A stretch of DNA of 64,000 nucleotides, taken from contig OZ024792.1 in the NCBI GenBank assembly GCA_964017065.1, positions 5,947,754 to 6,011,753 of the forward strand. Reading direction: 5' to 3'. Made by a program: the position numbers and the translations under genes. The stretch is from Haliclona indistincta (Eukaryota; Porifera; Demospongiae; Haplosclerida; Chalinidae). The notes below the pieces were generated by a model. The model saw only the letters and a program-made list of their open reading frames with translations. It was not told where the DNA came from and did no database searches. Of this stretch, positions 10,307 through 31,915 are shown one piece after another. Positions within the stretch are counted from its first letter, which is position 1. Each line of letters opens with the position of its first letter.

Positions 10307-11903
10307 ATGATGTTTCGCTCAACCTGGGCTCTGTTTAGAGCGACCTGGCGCTCCCAGACCACAGCAGAAGGAAGACACATAAGCAACAGACTAATAGCCG
10401 TGGAACCAAAAAGATGGAGAAGTACTGAGGTGAAGAAATAACACTTGAAATAATCCCTCTTTGAAATCTTGTGTTTGTCAGGTTCGTCGAGTAACCATGA
10501 TCGAGGGTGATGGTATTGGTCCGGAGATATCACAAGCCGTGAGAGAAATATTCTCTGCAGTTCAGGTTTGTAATGCATCGCAATAGCATCAACGATCATC
10601 TGTTTCCATATACAGGTACCAGTCGAGTGGGAACCTGTCAGTGTTCGACCTGTGAAAAATCCAGACGGCAGCACAACAGTTCCTCCAGAGGTCATTACTT
10701 CACTGAGCAATAATAAAGTCGGACTGAAAGGTGTGAAAACGTATCACTAAGGAGTGAGATGTATTTTAGTATGCGTGTGCGTGTTGTGCAGGACCACTTG
10801 AAACCCAGATCGGCAAGGGAGCTGTATCACTGAATCTCACATTAAGAAGGTATGGTTCAATCTGGTTAACACACCTCATTCACTCTGTTGTGTAAAGAGT
10901 CTTTGAGCTATTTGCTAATGTACGACCGTGTCGTTCTATCGCCGGCTACAAGACAGCTTACGACAATGTAGATCTTGTCACCATTAGAGAGAACACAGAG
11001 GGATTGTATATCGGTATTGAACACGAGGTATGAATCCAGGCAGTGACACACACCACCTTGATTTCTCTTCTCTCTCAAGGTCGTCAGAGGTGTTGTTCAG
11101 AGTATAAATCTAGTCACCAGAGAAGCCTCTTTGCGTGTGGCAAAGTTTGCTTTCGAATACGCTCTTGCGAACAATCGTAAGTCAGTCACCTCAATCCACA
11201 AAGCCAACATCATGTAAGCTGACAATCCGGCGTCAGATAGTGTGCCTAGCTTCCTCTCTCTCTCTCATGTAATGCAGGAGAAGGTCAGATGGTCTGTTTA
11301 GGACATGTTGTGATGAAGTGTCCAAGGACTATCCAGATATTAAGTACAGTGATATGTACTTTGACAGCGCATGCTTACACGTGAGTTGATCTCTCTCACT
11401 CATCTCTTTTGTGATCTGCGTCACACAGCTGGTTCAAGATCCAGGCCCGTTTGATGTGCTCGTTATGCCCAATCTGTACGGGGACATCCTCAGTGATCTT
11501 GGAGCAGGTTTAGTGGGAGGGCTCGGCCTCACCCCCAGTGGAAACATTGGTAAAGACAACATGGCGCTGTTTGAAGCTGTAAGTCACAGCTAGCAATAAC
11601 TCTGAAGCCGATTGACCTCTTCCTCAGGTTCATGGAACAGCTCCTGACATTGCAGGTCAAGACAAAGCTAATCCTACTGCTCTATTGCTCAGCTCTGTCA
11701 TGATGCTGAGACACATGAAGCTCTTAGAGGAGGCAGACATGATAGAGAAAGCTGTCTTCAAAACCATTGCAGAGAGGAAAGTGAGTTGGTCACCTACAGC
11801 TAAGTTGTATCGAATATTTCTCGTGCAGTACACAACTGGTGACTTGGGCGGTTCGTCTAAATGCTCTGAGTTCACCAATGCTATTATTGGAAACATGGAA
11901 TAG
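10307..11903 (+). CDS. IDH3A: Mitochondrial NAD-dependent isocitrate dehydrogenase, alpha subunit
   Basis: Ten exons with introns of about 50-75 bp. Two ATGs are adjacent (10307 and 10310). An Arg-rich amphipathic leader ([17 protein letters not shown]) is a likely mitochondrial targeting sequence. The mature enzyme begins [16 protein letters not shown] and continues [71 protein letters not shown], the metal-binding [20 protein letters not shown] and [18 protein letters not shown], ending [18 protein letters not shown]. It catalyses the allosteric isocitrate to 2-oxoglutarate step of the TCA cycle as the catalytic subunit of the IDH3 complex; the serine/arginine/tyrosine active-site motifs of alpha subunits look complete. 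Divergent from SFR1, convergent with ZFR. Confidence 0.97.
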
Positions 11904-12106
11904 ACTGTCTTTTGCTCAACAAAAATCACTACATAGTCTCCATCCCTTCAATTCATTCTCCTTCTTGCACCAGAATAGAGATGGTGTGCCTTAGTATCAA
12001 AATGTAGAAAGCAGTACTATTCAACGTGTCAATGGAAAAATTTCATTGTCAACAGTTGTGAAACATGTAATGTATTATTGTCAAACATATAAAATTCTGA
12101 TTGACA

Positions 12107-15100
12107 TTACATCAGTCTAGGCCTCTTGGCGAGGCTCTCTTCCAGCTGAGCCTCCTTTTCTTTCGGTCCTAGACTGTAAGGTTCATAATCAGGTAGAGGA
12201 TTGCTACCCAGTACTAAGTGAAGCTTGTTGAATGCTATCAGTCGAAGAGCATGCTGGAGAAAAGGGCATGACAGATTGACAGTAGAGCCATGATGTCACA
12301 GCTTACCTGAGCACTGACAGTAATGTCTACTCTCTCTTGTGCTGTCAAGCTACCAGCGGCATCCATACCTCCCTTCTCACAGGGGTTTAACAGTCCGCTA
12401 CCACCTAGAACCAGTATACTACATGATGAGGAACTGGGTATACAAGCTATCATACCTGGTAGGAAGAGTCCCGAGGCTACACACTCAATGATCCTGCGAA
12501 ATATATCTCCTGGTCGAGTGAACTCACGTGGGGCAGAAACCACACACTTCTGAACCAGCAACTCTATCATCTGTCAGTGATAGATCAGTAAATGACATGT
12601 CACACTGAGCACTCCTACCCAGTAACTAAGCACTCCCCAGGCTGGCACACGATGAGACATGTCTATCATAAGACGTACTACTAACATGAAGGAAGGCAGT
12701 CCCTGACAAACAGCCTAAGAGAACAGAAGAAGACATGAAACTAAGCAACTACAGTACTTTGTTAGATAATAGCCCAGGTTTGCATGAGTGAGATGAGTTT
12801 GTATTTGATTGGTTGGAGAGTAGGGTTGCCCTTAACAACCGCACTCGGAGAGAGAGAGAGAGAGAGAGGGAGAGAGAGCGAGCGAGGAGGAGAAAGAAAA
12901 AGTGAGAGAGGGGAGGAAGCAGAGAGAAGAAAAGAAAGGAAGAGTGGCTTTTGGTTTTGAACGGTCTGGTGACAGTCGGTGTCAATGCAAACCTGGAACC
13001 ATTTCAAGTGACGCAGAACTGCTAATGCAGTAACACAATGACTCCTATCCAGAACACCACTGAGTTCATCCGCTGTGAAAACAAAACAGCCGTACGCTTG
13101 ACAACAATACAAAAAAACGAACACTGAATTAAACAGCGTAACAGTTACAATCGTCAAATATTTGGACAGCTGACAATGAGTTTCACCCATCAGAACATGG
13201 ACAGCTCTGTGGAAATGCACTCTTGCCGTCTGTCATGCACACATTCCATACAAATGCAACAAATTTCAACAGTATTAGCGAAAATACGTCAGCTGATTCT
13301 ACCTGGCTGATTTGGTTCCTCTCTCATGACCGGGGATGTCAAAGTAATGGAAGATGTGACAGTATGATCTCCGACCTGAGTGATAATTACCAGACCTGAC
13401 TTCTTGGGTTCCGGAGTGACGTTGTACATAAGGCCTTCTTCACTTGTAGACATTGCCTGAACCATCTGCACCGATAGCAAAATAGTGAAATTAGCAAAAT
13501 TGAACTGTCTCACTGAAAATTTAGCTGGCAGCCTTTCTGTGACTTCTTGGAGTAGATCAAGTGTGGGCTTAGCTGAGTGTGACATGAACTGTACAGATTT
13601 AAAGCACCATGAGAGGCTTACATTGACACATGACAACTAATTCAAGCTTCATCTCTCCTCTTAGCAGTAGCCCTCGTCCGAACAAGCCCACTTTCATGAT
13701 TCCCTTTAACTGACGCTTCGATTCGTCTTTTGGTGGAGGCAGTTCCCTGAGCAATACCAACACAACATGAGGTATGCAATGCAAAGTGACAGACTCACTG
13801 TATTCCAGGAGTGGGTTCGGTCTCAATATTACTGTTAGGATTACAAAATCACAATGTGATACATCACTCACACTGAATCACACTCACCATCCTGTTTGCT
13901 CTGCTAGCAGATCATCAGAGACCAGTTTGAGAGCTTTCTCTATATCCGCCCATACTCTATGAACAGCATCCAACTGAAGCACTGAATGAAGGCATAGCTA
14001 AAGATGATCATTTGAAGCTACCTCAGAGGTCATTGGATAAAGGACTCCGTGACGCTGTGACACCATCTTGTCGTCCATTGGGTTGTGGACCTATAGTAGC
14101 AGTAGTGTGCCAGTGGTTAGGAAGGTTTTCAGCTTACTGGTGGTGGTCCAAATGGAGGAGGAGGTGGACCATGAGGAGGCATGTACATATATGGATCATC
14201 CCACTCTCCATTGTTATAGTAATCATCAGATGGTGGTGGTGGTGGTGGCTATGGTAGTACAGAGGCAGTGACACTCTCTCTCTCCCCTCCATCATGCTCA
14301 CCTGTGGGTTATGCAGTGCAGCTAATGCTTCAGCTTCTTGGCGACGCAACTGCATCAAATCAACTGCTTTTGAACCTCCGCTACCTTCTCTACCACCTCT
14401 AGGACCACCACCGCCTCTTGGTCCTCCTCTGGGAGGGCCGCCACCACCCCAAGGTCCTCCTCTCATTGGACCACCACCTCTTGGTCCTCCTCTCATTGGG
14501 CCACCACCTCTTGGTCCCCCTCTCGGTGGGCCACCGCCTCTTGGTCCTCCTCTCGGTGGGCCACCGCCTCTTGGTCCTCCTCTCGGTGGGCCACCACCCC
14601 TGGGTCCTCCCCTTTGAGGGCCACCACCCCTAGGTCCTCCCCTTAAAAAGCCACCACCTCGAGGTCCTCCTCTCCATCCACTGCCTCTCACAGTCATTCC
14701 CATTACTGCATTGCCATTTGCATAACCACCTCTTCCACGCGCACTTTGAAGTGCTGATCCTGTTCCTCCACCTCTCATTGACTTCATCTGAGATTTTGGT
14801 GGTTCTACGTACATATCAGGCTTGTAGTTTTTCTACAAACACACACACACACACATTGGGTACAAAGTGAAAGAAAATAACCACCTTGTAATTCAGTCGG
14901 TGTCTACGTCCCTTGCAGTGATTCTTGCGAGCATACTCATCATTGAAGAAACAGTCACACATTGTGCAATAGAAACTGGCATGAGGTGCTCGTGGATTGT
15001 CTTTGGATGGTTGAACAAGTTCTTCCCCTGAACATAGACCAGTCATTATAAAATACATGCAGAACTTCAAATTAAGTTATTTTCAAATTAGCCAGGATGG

Positions 15101-17387
15101 CTAGAACCAGCCCAATAAAAGTAATTAAGCTAATTTTAAGCATTAATGAACTTGTTTCCAGTCTAGTGTGTATCTCTAGCCAGCTGGGCTACCAACCTGT
15201 ACATTCTACTAGCCGTGATCTAGTGCTAAGTTGCACCTGACTACATGTGATATGTAAAGACCATTTCATGTTAAGGTGGCGGTGCCAATTTAATGAGATT
15301 CATAACTTTGCAAGTAGCTTTATTTTCTGTACAATGGTATTTTGTACAGGCGTGCTCCAGTATGCATTTTATTTTGTCTATCGATAAACATCGATTAAAG
15401 CAAGTTTCAGTCACGAAGTATTTAGCTAACGTGGAGCAGTGAGCTCGCCCAGTAAAGACCGGTCTGTGGCTGTTATCTCCAGTTCGGCTTGCTTGTTCCG
15501 GAAAGAACTTCGTTTACAGCTTTAAAATTCCAGCGCGCACAGACGTATAGAGCGATTTTTCGATACTCCCTTGCTAACCCTGCAAAACAGCAAGCCTAGA
15601 CCAGAAAAAATCTATAAAAACAATTCTAGATCGTATTACGGAAATTCGCTCTATACGTCTGTGGGCAAGATGCTGCTGCATGCTGCAGCGTTTGAAGCGT
15701 GTCAATCTATAGCTCGACAGTCGAGATAGCAGCCACAGACGGTTCATGTATTATTTCCCCCATACTGTTATGTAAATCGCCGTAGTTATAAAGTCTAGTT
15801 ATTAATAAAACGTACGTTGCGTGGGTGTTGAATATTAACTAAGTGCACCGCCACCTTAAGAAATGCATTTCCAATCAGGGATTACAACATACCAACAGGA
15901 TCTACATCAGGTGGTGCAGTATCATCATCATCTTCTTCAACTGACGTCATTGACACGTTACTGACATCAAGTTTAGGCTGAGCTGAAGATAGATAAAAGA
16001 TAATAGTGACAACAGGAATAGAACTGGTTACCAATAGACGGCACTGAAGCACCAGGAGGATACACGCTTGGCTGAGTCTGCTGTTGAGCTCCAGTTGACG
16101 ATAGTTGCTGTCCGCCGACGAATGTGATTCGAGGAGCAGTGATCTGTGTGACTCCATCTGCCCCGGGCATCGTGATGGTAGGGACGGGCTTTCCCATCCT
16201 GCGATACATGTTAACTGTCTTTAAGTGTTTGGCTCCCTTGATATGGGCTTGGAAGGCATCTTTATTAGAGCACGTGATCTCACACACGCCACACTGGAAG
16301 ATGCCGGGACCAGAGGGAAGCGGCTGAGTAGACTGCTGCATCTTTTTCTTGTGAGCTTTGCCCTCTAGATGAGCCTTGAGAGTCTACAGAAGAGATGCAA
16401 AAAGAATGAAATGACAAAGACAGCGTGTGAGAGCTTACCAGGTTTGATACACAACTGACTTTGCACACACCACAGTAGAATTGATCACTCGGTTGGTAGG
16501 TCTTCTTTTTAATGAAGTTCTTTATGTTTCTGCCTTGATTGAGATACTGCTGCAGTACTTGCTGTTGTTGAGGTGTGTATGAGGAGGACTGTCCCCCCAC
16601 TGCTCCTGCTGTCTGTTGTTGAGGCTGCTTGGCATAGGTTTGCGCCTGAGGATACGCACCATATGTTTGAGGCTGGTACTGCTGCTGCTGCATATAGTAT
16701 GGAGTAGGGTAAGCTACAGAGGGAGTAGTTGTAGTGCTAGTGGAAGCTGCAGTGTAAGAACCATAGGCACCAGGAGTACTAGCATGAGTGGTAGAGGAGG
16801 ATGCTGTGGTTGTAGAGGAACTGGCAGTAGCTTGTTGTGTGCTATGAGGTGTAGCACCAGGTGTACTGGTAGCTGGCTGTTGGCTAGGGTAGTATGGTGG
16901 ATACGTTGGACGATAGGCAGCTGGCGCTATGTAACCACCATACCCGACCTGGGCTGATTGAGCCGGCTGCTGAGCTGTAGCTTGTTGCTGAGCTGCAGCA
17001 GCCTGTTGTTGAGCTGCAACAGCCTGTTGTTGAGCTTGTAGTTGCTGTAAGTGTAAAGTGGACCACGTGACCACACACACAACATTAATGGTATACCTGA
17101 GCAGCAGCGTACTGGGCATAGTAGTTAGTGGCTTGAGCTGCTGCAGCAGCACGGACACCAGCCTGGGCTTGTGGTGTAGCAGCCGCCGCCACAGCAGCAT
17201 AACCAGCATAAGCTGCCGCTGCTGGGGTTACTTGTGGTCGTGGTTGTTGTCCATAGCCCACCGCTGCCGTCTGTTGTTGACTAGTGGCTGTCGCCATCAC
17301 TCCGTAACCGTACGGCTGAGCAAACTGACCGTAACCATAGCCATAGCCGTACCCATACGCTGATGTTGGCTGGGACTGCTGAGTCAT
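12107..17387 (-). CDS. ZFR: Zinc finger RNA-binding protein ZFR
   Basis: Long multi-exon gene starting [18 protein letters not shown] at 17387. The N terminus is Tyr/Gly/Gln/Ala-rich low complexity. Three U1-type C2H2 fingers follow: [13 protein letters not shown] (about 16440-16500), [20 protein letters not shown] (about 16210-16300) and [19 protein letters not shown] (about 14890-14990). Then there is an unusual tandem RGG/PRGG repeat (about 14430-14680). The C-terminal DZF domain follows: [140 protein letters not shown] regulates splicing and dampens the response to double-stranded RNA together with the NF90/NF45 DZF family. Introns contain a TTAA-flanked element (15271-15859) and a GA/CT tract. 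Confidence 0.95.
14430..14690 (-). repeat. 30-bp coding repeat giving an RGG/PRGG tract in ZFR
   Basis: About eight near-identical 30-bp units on the plus strand (CCTCTTGGTCCTCCTCT core) translate on the ZFR strand as repeats of the type [10 protein letters not shown]. The period is a multiple of three so the frame is kept. RGG tracts usually bind RNA and are methylated by PRMTs. Confidence 0.85.
15271..15859. mobile_element. Nested-palindrome DNA transposon with TTAA ends
   Basis: A 589-bp insertion in a ZFR intron. It begins TTAAGGTGGCGGTGC (15271-15285) and ends with the exact inverse GCACCGCCACCTTAA (15845-15859), so a TTAA target duplication plus 11-bp perfect terminal inverted repeats is the simplest reading. 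Inside are two more inverted pairs in nested order: GTCTGTGGCTGTTATCT (about 15463) with AGATAGCAGCCACAGAC (about 15725), and CACAGACGTATAGAGCGA (about 15538) with TCGCTCTATACGTCTGTG (about 15645). No ORF of note. TTAA duplication is the hallmark of piggyBac-type transposition, so a non-autonomous relative is likely. Confidence 0.8.
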
Positions 17388-17828
17388 GGCGACACTCTAA
17401 GCGAGAGATCAGACTAGCCAGAAGGATGGAGTCAGTCTATACACACACGTACACACGTACGATCGGAGCGATTTTTTTACTCGTGTACTACCACTGGGCA
17501 TGCGCACAGACCAATAGCGCGAAATAGAAATCCCGCGAATTTGACTTTCCCAAAAAATTGTTTTCTATCAAGTAAGTTATAAACTCATGTGAATTAAAAT
17601 GCACACAAAAAATAAACAAGGCCAATTTGCGAACTGAAAAGTAAAAAATCGACAGTAATAATATGATACAAGCAAGCAGCAGCAACAACAACAATTATGT
17701 AATAAACACACATTGAGATAGTGATGTCTGATAGAGTGTGACTGAAGAGAAATGGGTAGCCAGCAATATAAGAGAGAGTGGAGCATGTGAATTAGGAGGA
17801 GACTAAATGAAGCCACACCCACACGATA
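17388..17828. other. Intergenic region between ZFR start and RhoGEF stop
   Basis: 440 bp that should contain the ZFR promoter and 5' UTR and the RhoGEF 3' UTR. I see no gene or clear element in it, only AT-rich sequence and a short CAG/CAA run near 17675. Confidence 0.6.
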
Positions 17829-27016
<9,188 letters not shown>

Positions 27017-27430
27017 TTTATCTCAGGAGGGTGGCGCGGGCACAGCTCTACGACAGCATAGGGCAGCCCTAGCAGGCAGTTGGTGACGACGTGAGCCCGC
27101 CCTCTTCTTCAGCAATCAAAATGATTCCCAGCTATCCGGCGTTCAAGAGTCACATGTAGGCGGCCTTGTCACACCACTAACTGAATCGGTACAGGTTTGT
27201 TTGCCTTAAATTGCAGCGATGACAGTGTTGATCTGGTCGACAGACGGAGTCCTGAATATCGTCGATACACGGTCCAGTGGACGCCAAGGAAGACACGATA
27301 TAGGGTTACAAACAGAGGCGATCGCGACTTTAGCAAGTGAAAACCTACTCCTCAGACACTCACACGGTGGTAGCGATTCCGTTGCTTTCCGTTTTCGTTT
27401 GTGTCTGTCGATGACGTCACGGTGACAAAG

Positions 27431-29056
27431 ATGAGCTATTACCAGTTCGCACGTGGGTTTAGAATGGTTGTTCCTCACATGGAAAAAGTGAAGAGATTCG
27501 TACCAGGGCAGTGTGCCGGAGAAAATATCATAGAAGATAGCAATTTTAAAAATAATAATCTATAGTGATAATATATTATTATGCAGTTTTGGTTGAAAAG
27601 GTTGACCTTTCTATCACCGGCAATGGTACAGGGTGCTTTAAATGCAGGACGTATGACAGTGAATGGTGATCACACAACATCGGGTCATTGCCTAGCACCA
27701 AATGATGTTGTAGAATATGCTTTCCATCTTCACGAACCACCTGTATGTACGTTCAATCATGGTGTTTTGGAACTGCTGGTTTTACTTCGATCAAGGTCTT
27801 GGACTTGCCCGTTGAACTGCTTCATGTAGACGATGATATATTGGTAGTCAACAAGCCTCCGTCAATTCCGGTCCATCCAGTTGGTTCATATAAGGTTAGA
27901 ACGTACATTTGGATGGTTTAACGTGTTCACAAATCTCAACTTGTAGTATAATACAGTTTTACAGATACTCCAGACAGAACTTGAAATGGATACCACTGAG
28001 CTATACGTAGTGCACAGGTATATCAATTTCCACAAACATTGCAATGTGTAATTGAGGTTCTTTTACCGTAATAGGCTCGACAGGCCTGTTTCAGGAGTAT
28101 TGCTGTTCGCTAGGAACATGGACACAGTCCGGTCCTTGAAGAAATTGTTCCAAAATAATATGGTCAGAAAAGAGTACATAGCTCGTGTGAAGGTAAGAAC
28201 AGTTCTCTTGTCTACTACTGTCCTCAGTTGTTCTTTGTAGGGTCATTTTCCACCAGGAATCATGCGTGTGTCTCAGCCAATAGCACTGGTCAACTCAGAC
28301 CCACCTCAACTTGCTGTACATCCTTTGGGTTCGTTTCTGTGCTCAAGAACAGGTACAATAGCATTTACTGTGTTCTTTAGGAAAGACTGCTGTGACCGAG
28401 TTCGAGAGACAAGCTACAGTAGGAGATGACTCCATTGTATTGTGTAGACCAGAGACAGGACGAACCCATCAAATCAGGCTACATCTACAGTGGCTCGGTA
28501 TGAATTCTTGATTTTTAACTATAATCATTATTATTCTCTTGCTAGGATATCCCATAGAGGATGATCCAAAGTATGGAGGACTGCAGACCACCTTCAAGTA
28601 CGTCCACTACTGTAGCTACCAATACACAATGTACCGCATAGTGGGAAATTTTCACGGTAGAAAATTTTCGCGACTGGTCTGTAATTTGCGAAGATTTTCT
28701 ACCTCAAAATTTTCCCATTATACGGTATGCAAGAGAAAACTCCTTACAATTTATACATTTTTACACAACAAATAAAAATGTGTGCAAGATGAAATTTTGT
28801 TTGTAGCAGGAGCGATGCATGCACTCCTTGTTTAAAGTGGTGTCTCTTTCTCAGTCACAATCGTCCGGAGCCCAGGGATTACCCTCGGCTCTCATGGTGC
28901 ATAGAATGCCAGCGAGAACAGAGATTCAACACTTCAGTCTACAAAAGCACGGAGTGGACCGAGTCAATCTCCCTACACAGTCATCGCTACTACAGCACCA
29001 GTCCTGCCTGGAAATGGCCGCCGTTCACATCTCCTCTACCACCGTGGGCTAGCTGA
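27431..29056 (+). CDS. RPUSD2: RluA-family tRNA pseudouridine synthase, RPUSD2 type
   Basis: Multi-exon gene. The S4-like region is [20 protein letters not shown] ... [18 protein letters not shown]. The catalytic domain follows: [40 protein letters not shown], with the active-site Asp in [21 protein letters not shown]; and [20 protein letters not shown], then [12 protein letters not shown]. The final exon (about 28807-29056) encodes ACTPCLKWC and WCIECQ, then [10 protein letters not shown] and LPPWAS. This corresponds to the vertebrate RPUSD2 C terminus (CAEC, LHALRY, PAWA) but is more diverged. The last intron holds a MITE (28632-28727). The start is uncertain: I take the ATG at 27431 ([20 protein letters not shown]), but an upstream exon near 27120 is possible. 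Head-to-head with the RhoGEF gene. Confidence 0.85.
28632..28727. mobile_element. 96-bp palindromic MITE in an RPUSD2 intron
   Basis: It starts TACCGCATAGTGGGAAATTT and ends with the imperfect inverse (AAATTTTCCCATTATACGGTA without its first base). The arms contain TAGAAAATTTTCGCGA and TTGCGAAGATTTTCTA. Nearly the whole element is one hairpin, likely with a TA target duplication. From memory this kind of repeat is common in sponge and other invertebrate genomes; I could not verify that. Confidence 0.8.
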
Positions 29057-29291
29057 GTAGCTCGTGTATTCTGATAGATACTGATTTCAAGAGCAAAATT
29101 GATAGAACAATCAAAATCTAAATGCCTGTGTTATTCTCTATAAGTACAGTTCACTGTGCTACACCTGATGCACTGCACACAAGAATATGTATTATTTTTT
29201 GAGTCATTCCGATCATTGAGGATAAAAAATAATTTTGAGGGTGGGAGAGAGTGAGTGAGGGAGGGTGAAGGAGGTTTTGACGGTGGTCTGG

Positions 29292-31689
29292 CTAGCTGTT
29301 AGCAGAGCTCTGTCTTGCCTCCTCTGAGCTGTACTGGTAGACGGGAGGACAGTGACCCATCACAGTGTCCTCACTGATGCACACAGCACTGATATCACTG
29401 CCGGGCACTTCAAACATTGAATCCAACAGCAAATGCTCCTAATAAAAAAACAAAGAATATTCACACCGCGTGCTCTGTCAGTCAGTGTGATTGTGTGTGT
29501 ACCATGATTGCTCGAAGGCCTCTGGCTCCAGTCTTCTTCTTGAGAGCAAGTCGCGAGATAGCTCGCAAAGCATCTTGAGAGAACATTAGCTTGACCTGAG
29601 AGAGGAGGTGAAGGTGACGATAAATTGCTATGACTAAGTAGCATACCCCATCCATAGCAAACAGAGTGGTGTACTGTGATACCAGGCAGTTCTGAGGTTG
29701 AGTCAGTATCTCCAGTAACATCTGCTCCGTCACGCTGTTCAGGCCGACTACAACAGGCAGACGTCCAGTGAATTCAGGGATCAGTCCAAACGATACAAGG
29801 TCGTTGGACTCGACCTGACACAGCAACATATCTCTCTCTTCATCATCGGTCATCGTGTGCCGCTGAGATGGAGTCTGGGACAAGCTGGTCGAGGAAGAAG
29901 GATCGCCGAAACCAATCACCTGAATGAATAGAAAGCTATCACATGATGCACTACACAAAGGATTGCTATTGTAATACCTTCTCATTCAAACGTCGAGCAA
30001 TCAACTTGTCCAAGCCGTTGAAAGCTCCTGAAGCAATGAACAGAATATTAGTGGTGTTGACGGAGATGATTTCTCCACGGTTGATCCCACGCTTAGAGTT
30101 CTTCTCGGGCACGTTGACGTTGGTCCCCTCCAACAGCTTGAGCAGAGCTTGCTGTACTCCCTCTCCTCCCACATCTCTTACGTTGTAGTATCCTGGATTA
30201 CACGCTATCTTGTCAACCTCATCAAGAAACACTATGCCTGGAATAGGACATGGTTTAAAATTTGTTGTCTTGTCATAAGAGTATAATATTGTTCTCTACC
30301 TTTCTCAGCTCTGCTCACATTGAAATTGGCTTCCTATGTGTGGTGAAGAGATGATGATACAGTGTTTCATAAATCAGTTACTCACATTCAGTAGTTTGTG
30401 AATAATGCTCTCAACATCGTCACCGATATAGCCGGCTTGAGTGAGAGCCGTGCAGTCACAGATTACGAACGGGACGTCCAGACATCGTGCGATGGTCTGT
30501 GCCAACAAAGTCTTGCCTGCGGCAAACAAATATGCACTGTACTTGTGAGAATAAAAATCATTATTGGTTTGGCAGTTGTACACTGCACTGGATGTCTTTG
30601 GCATTTATCAATTTCCCAAAACATTTATTGTACAAATAAAGCACACATAAACAAGATGTACAGGTCTCATTAGGTTGTGATGACTCACCACAACCAGTGG
30701 GACCTAGTAGAATGATGTTGCTCTTCTCTAGTCTAACTTCAGTGGAGTCCCCCTTGAGCGATGATGATGGAGTGCTGGCGGCAGAGTCCTCCTTGGCAGT
30801 CGGCTCACTGTTGTTGCTGTTGACAGCATGCTGGGTGTACAACTGCATACCATGACCAGCTAGTCCATGAGGCAGACCTTGAGAGAGAGAGAGAGAGAAA
30901 TTAATTGTGATACAGAGTGTGTGAGAAAGGTAGAGATTAACTGAGTATGACGGGTGATGTACCTTTGCTAGCCATTGACAGCTGTTCACTGCTGGACAGC
31001 ATTGACTCCTCCTCAGCAGCACTGGTAGGAAATGATGACTGATTGTTCTTCAGTCGCTTGTAGTGATTGTACACAGCCACTGAGAGAATCTTTTTGGCGT
31101 ATTCTTGCCCGATCACATGACGATTGAAATATTCGTAAATCTACACACGATTGATCATCATTGTCTGCGATTAGAACTGTTTCGCACCTGTTTGGGTGAA
31201 GGTATTTTCTGAAGATCTGGTTCGTCCTGTGTGGGCGTGACAGCTTTGCTGGTGGGACTACGTCCGTTCAAAATGAGATAAAGATGACGGCATTTTGCAC
31301 ACTCAACAAATCTTGTCTGAGCTATAGAACAAAATGTAAACATGCTCATATCAACCACCTCTCCTCCCTCCCTTGCTCACTTAGGCTGGGTGTGTGCCCG
31401 GTGAATGGCGATCCACACTTGGGGCAGAGTATCTGACTATCTCCACCACTGCCGTTCCTCCGCCCAGGACCTCCTTTCCACGTATCTTGAGAGCTCGCGT
31501 GCCGTGCTATCGACACAGTACCTCCTGGTCCTCTCCTCCACACGCGACCAGTGACGGGTAATAGGTGCTTTGATCCTTCAACAGATTTTAGTAAAAAAAT
31601 ACAGACACCACAGAAGGAAATCGGTAATCACCTCTTGTGAAAGAGGGACGCACTAGGCGAGATGCTATTCTGGTAGCGGCTAAGATCAT
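29292..31689 (-). CDS. CLPX: Mitochondrial ClpX AAA+ unfoldase
   Basis: Starts [20 protein letters not shown] at 31689, an Arg/Ser-rich mitochondrial presequence. A zinc-binding domain follows (LCPKCGSPF ... [10 protein letters not shown]) with the four Cys intact. Then [20 protein letters not shown]; Walker A split by an intron (GPTGCG then KTLLAQT); the pore loop GYIGDD; Walker B ([12 protein letters not shown]); [20 protein letters not shown]; sensor 1 ([20 protein letters not shown]); the [12 protein letters not shown] element with its arginine finger; and sensor 2 ([19 protein letters not shown]). The stop is at 29292-29294. ClpX feeds substrates to ClpP in the matrix and activates ALA synthase. 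The Walker A has Cys (GPTGCGKT) where most homologues have Ser, which should be tolerated. Head-to-head with RPP14. Confidence 0.96.
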
Positions 31690-31915
31690 CTCTGCTTATA
31701 ATGCAGCATAGATCAGATAATTCGTAGTCTGGTGTTTGACTTGGGTTAGCCAGATTGAGCGACCCAGCTGATCGGTTGAAAACGAGAGAGAGAAGAAAAT
31801 CAGTGCGTCGCTAGTTGTGTTGATTTTTCGACTTTTTCAATGGTCGCTGTTAATAAAATAATACGGTCACTTAGTAATTATTGTTTATAAACTACGCCCA
31901 CCCACGTGTCGAAAA

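Noticed and set aside
14294..14633. Proline-rich plus-strand ORFs
   Set aside because: Antisense shadow of the RGG repeat in ZFR.
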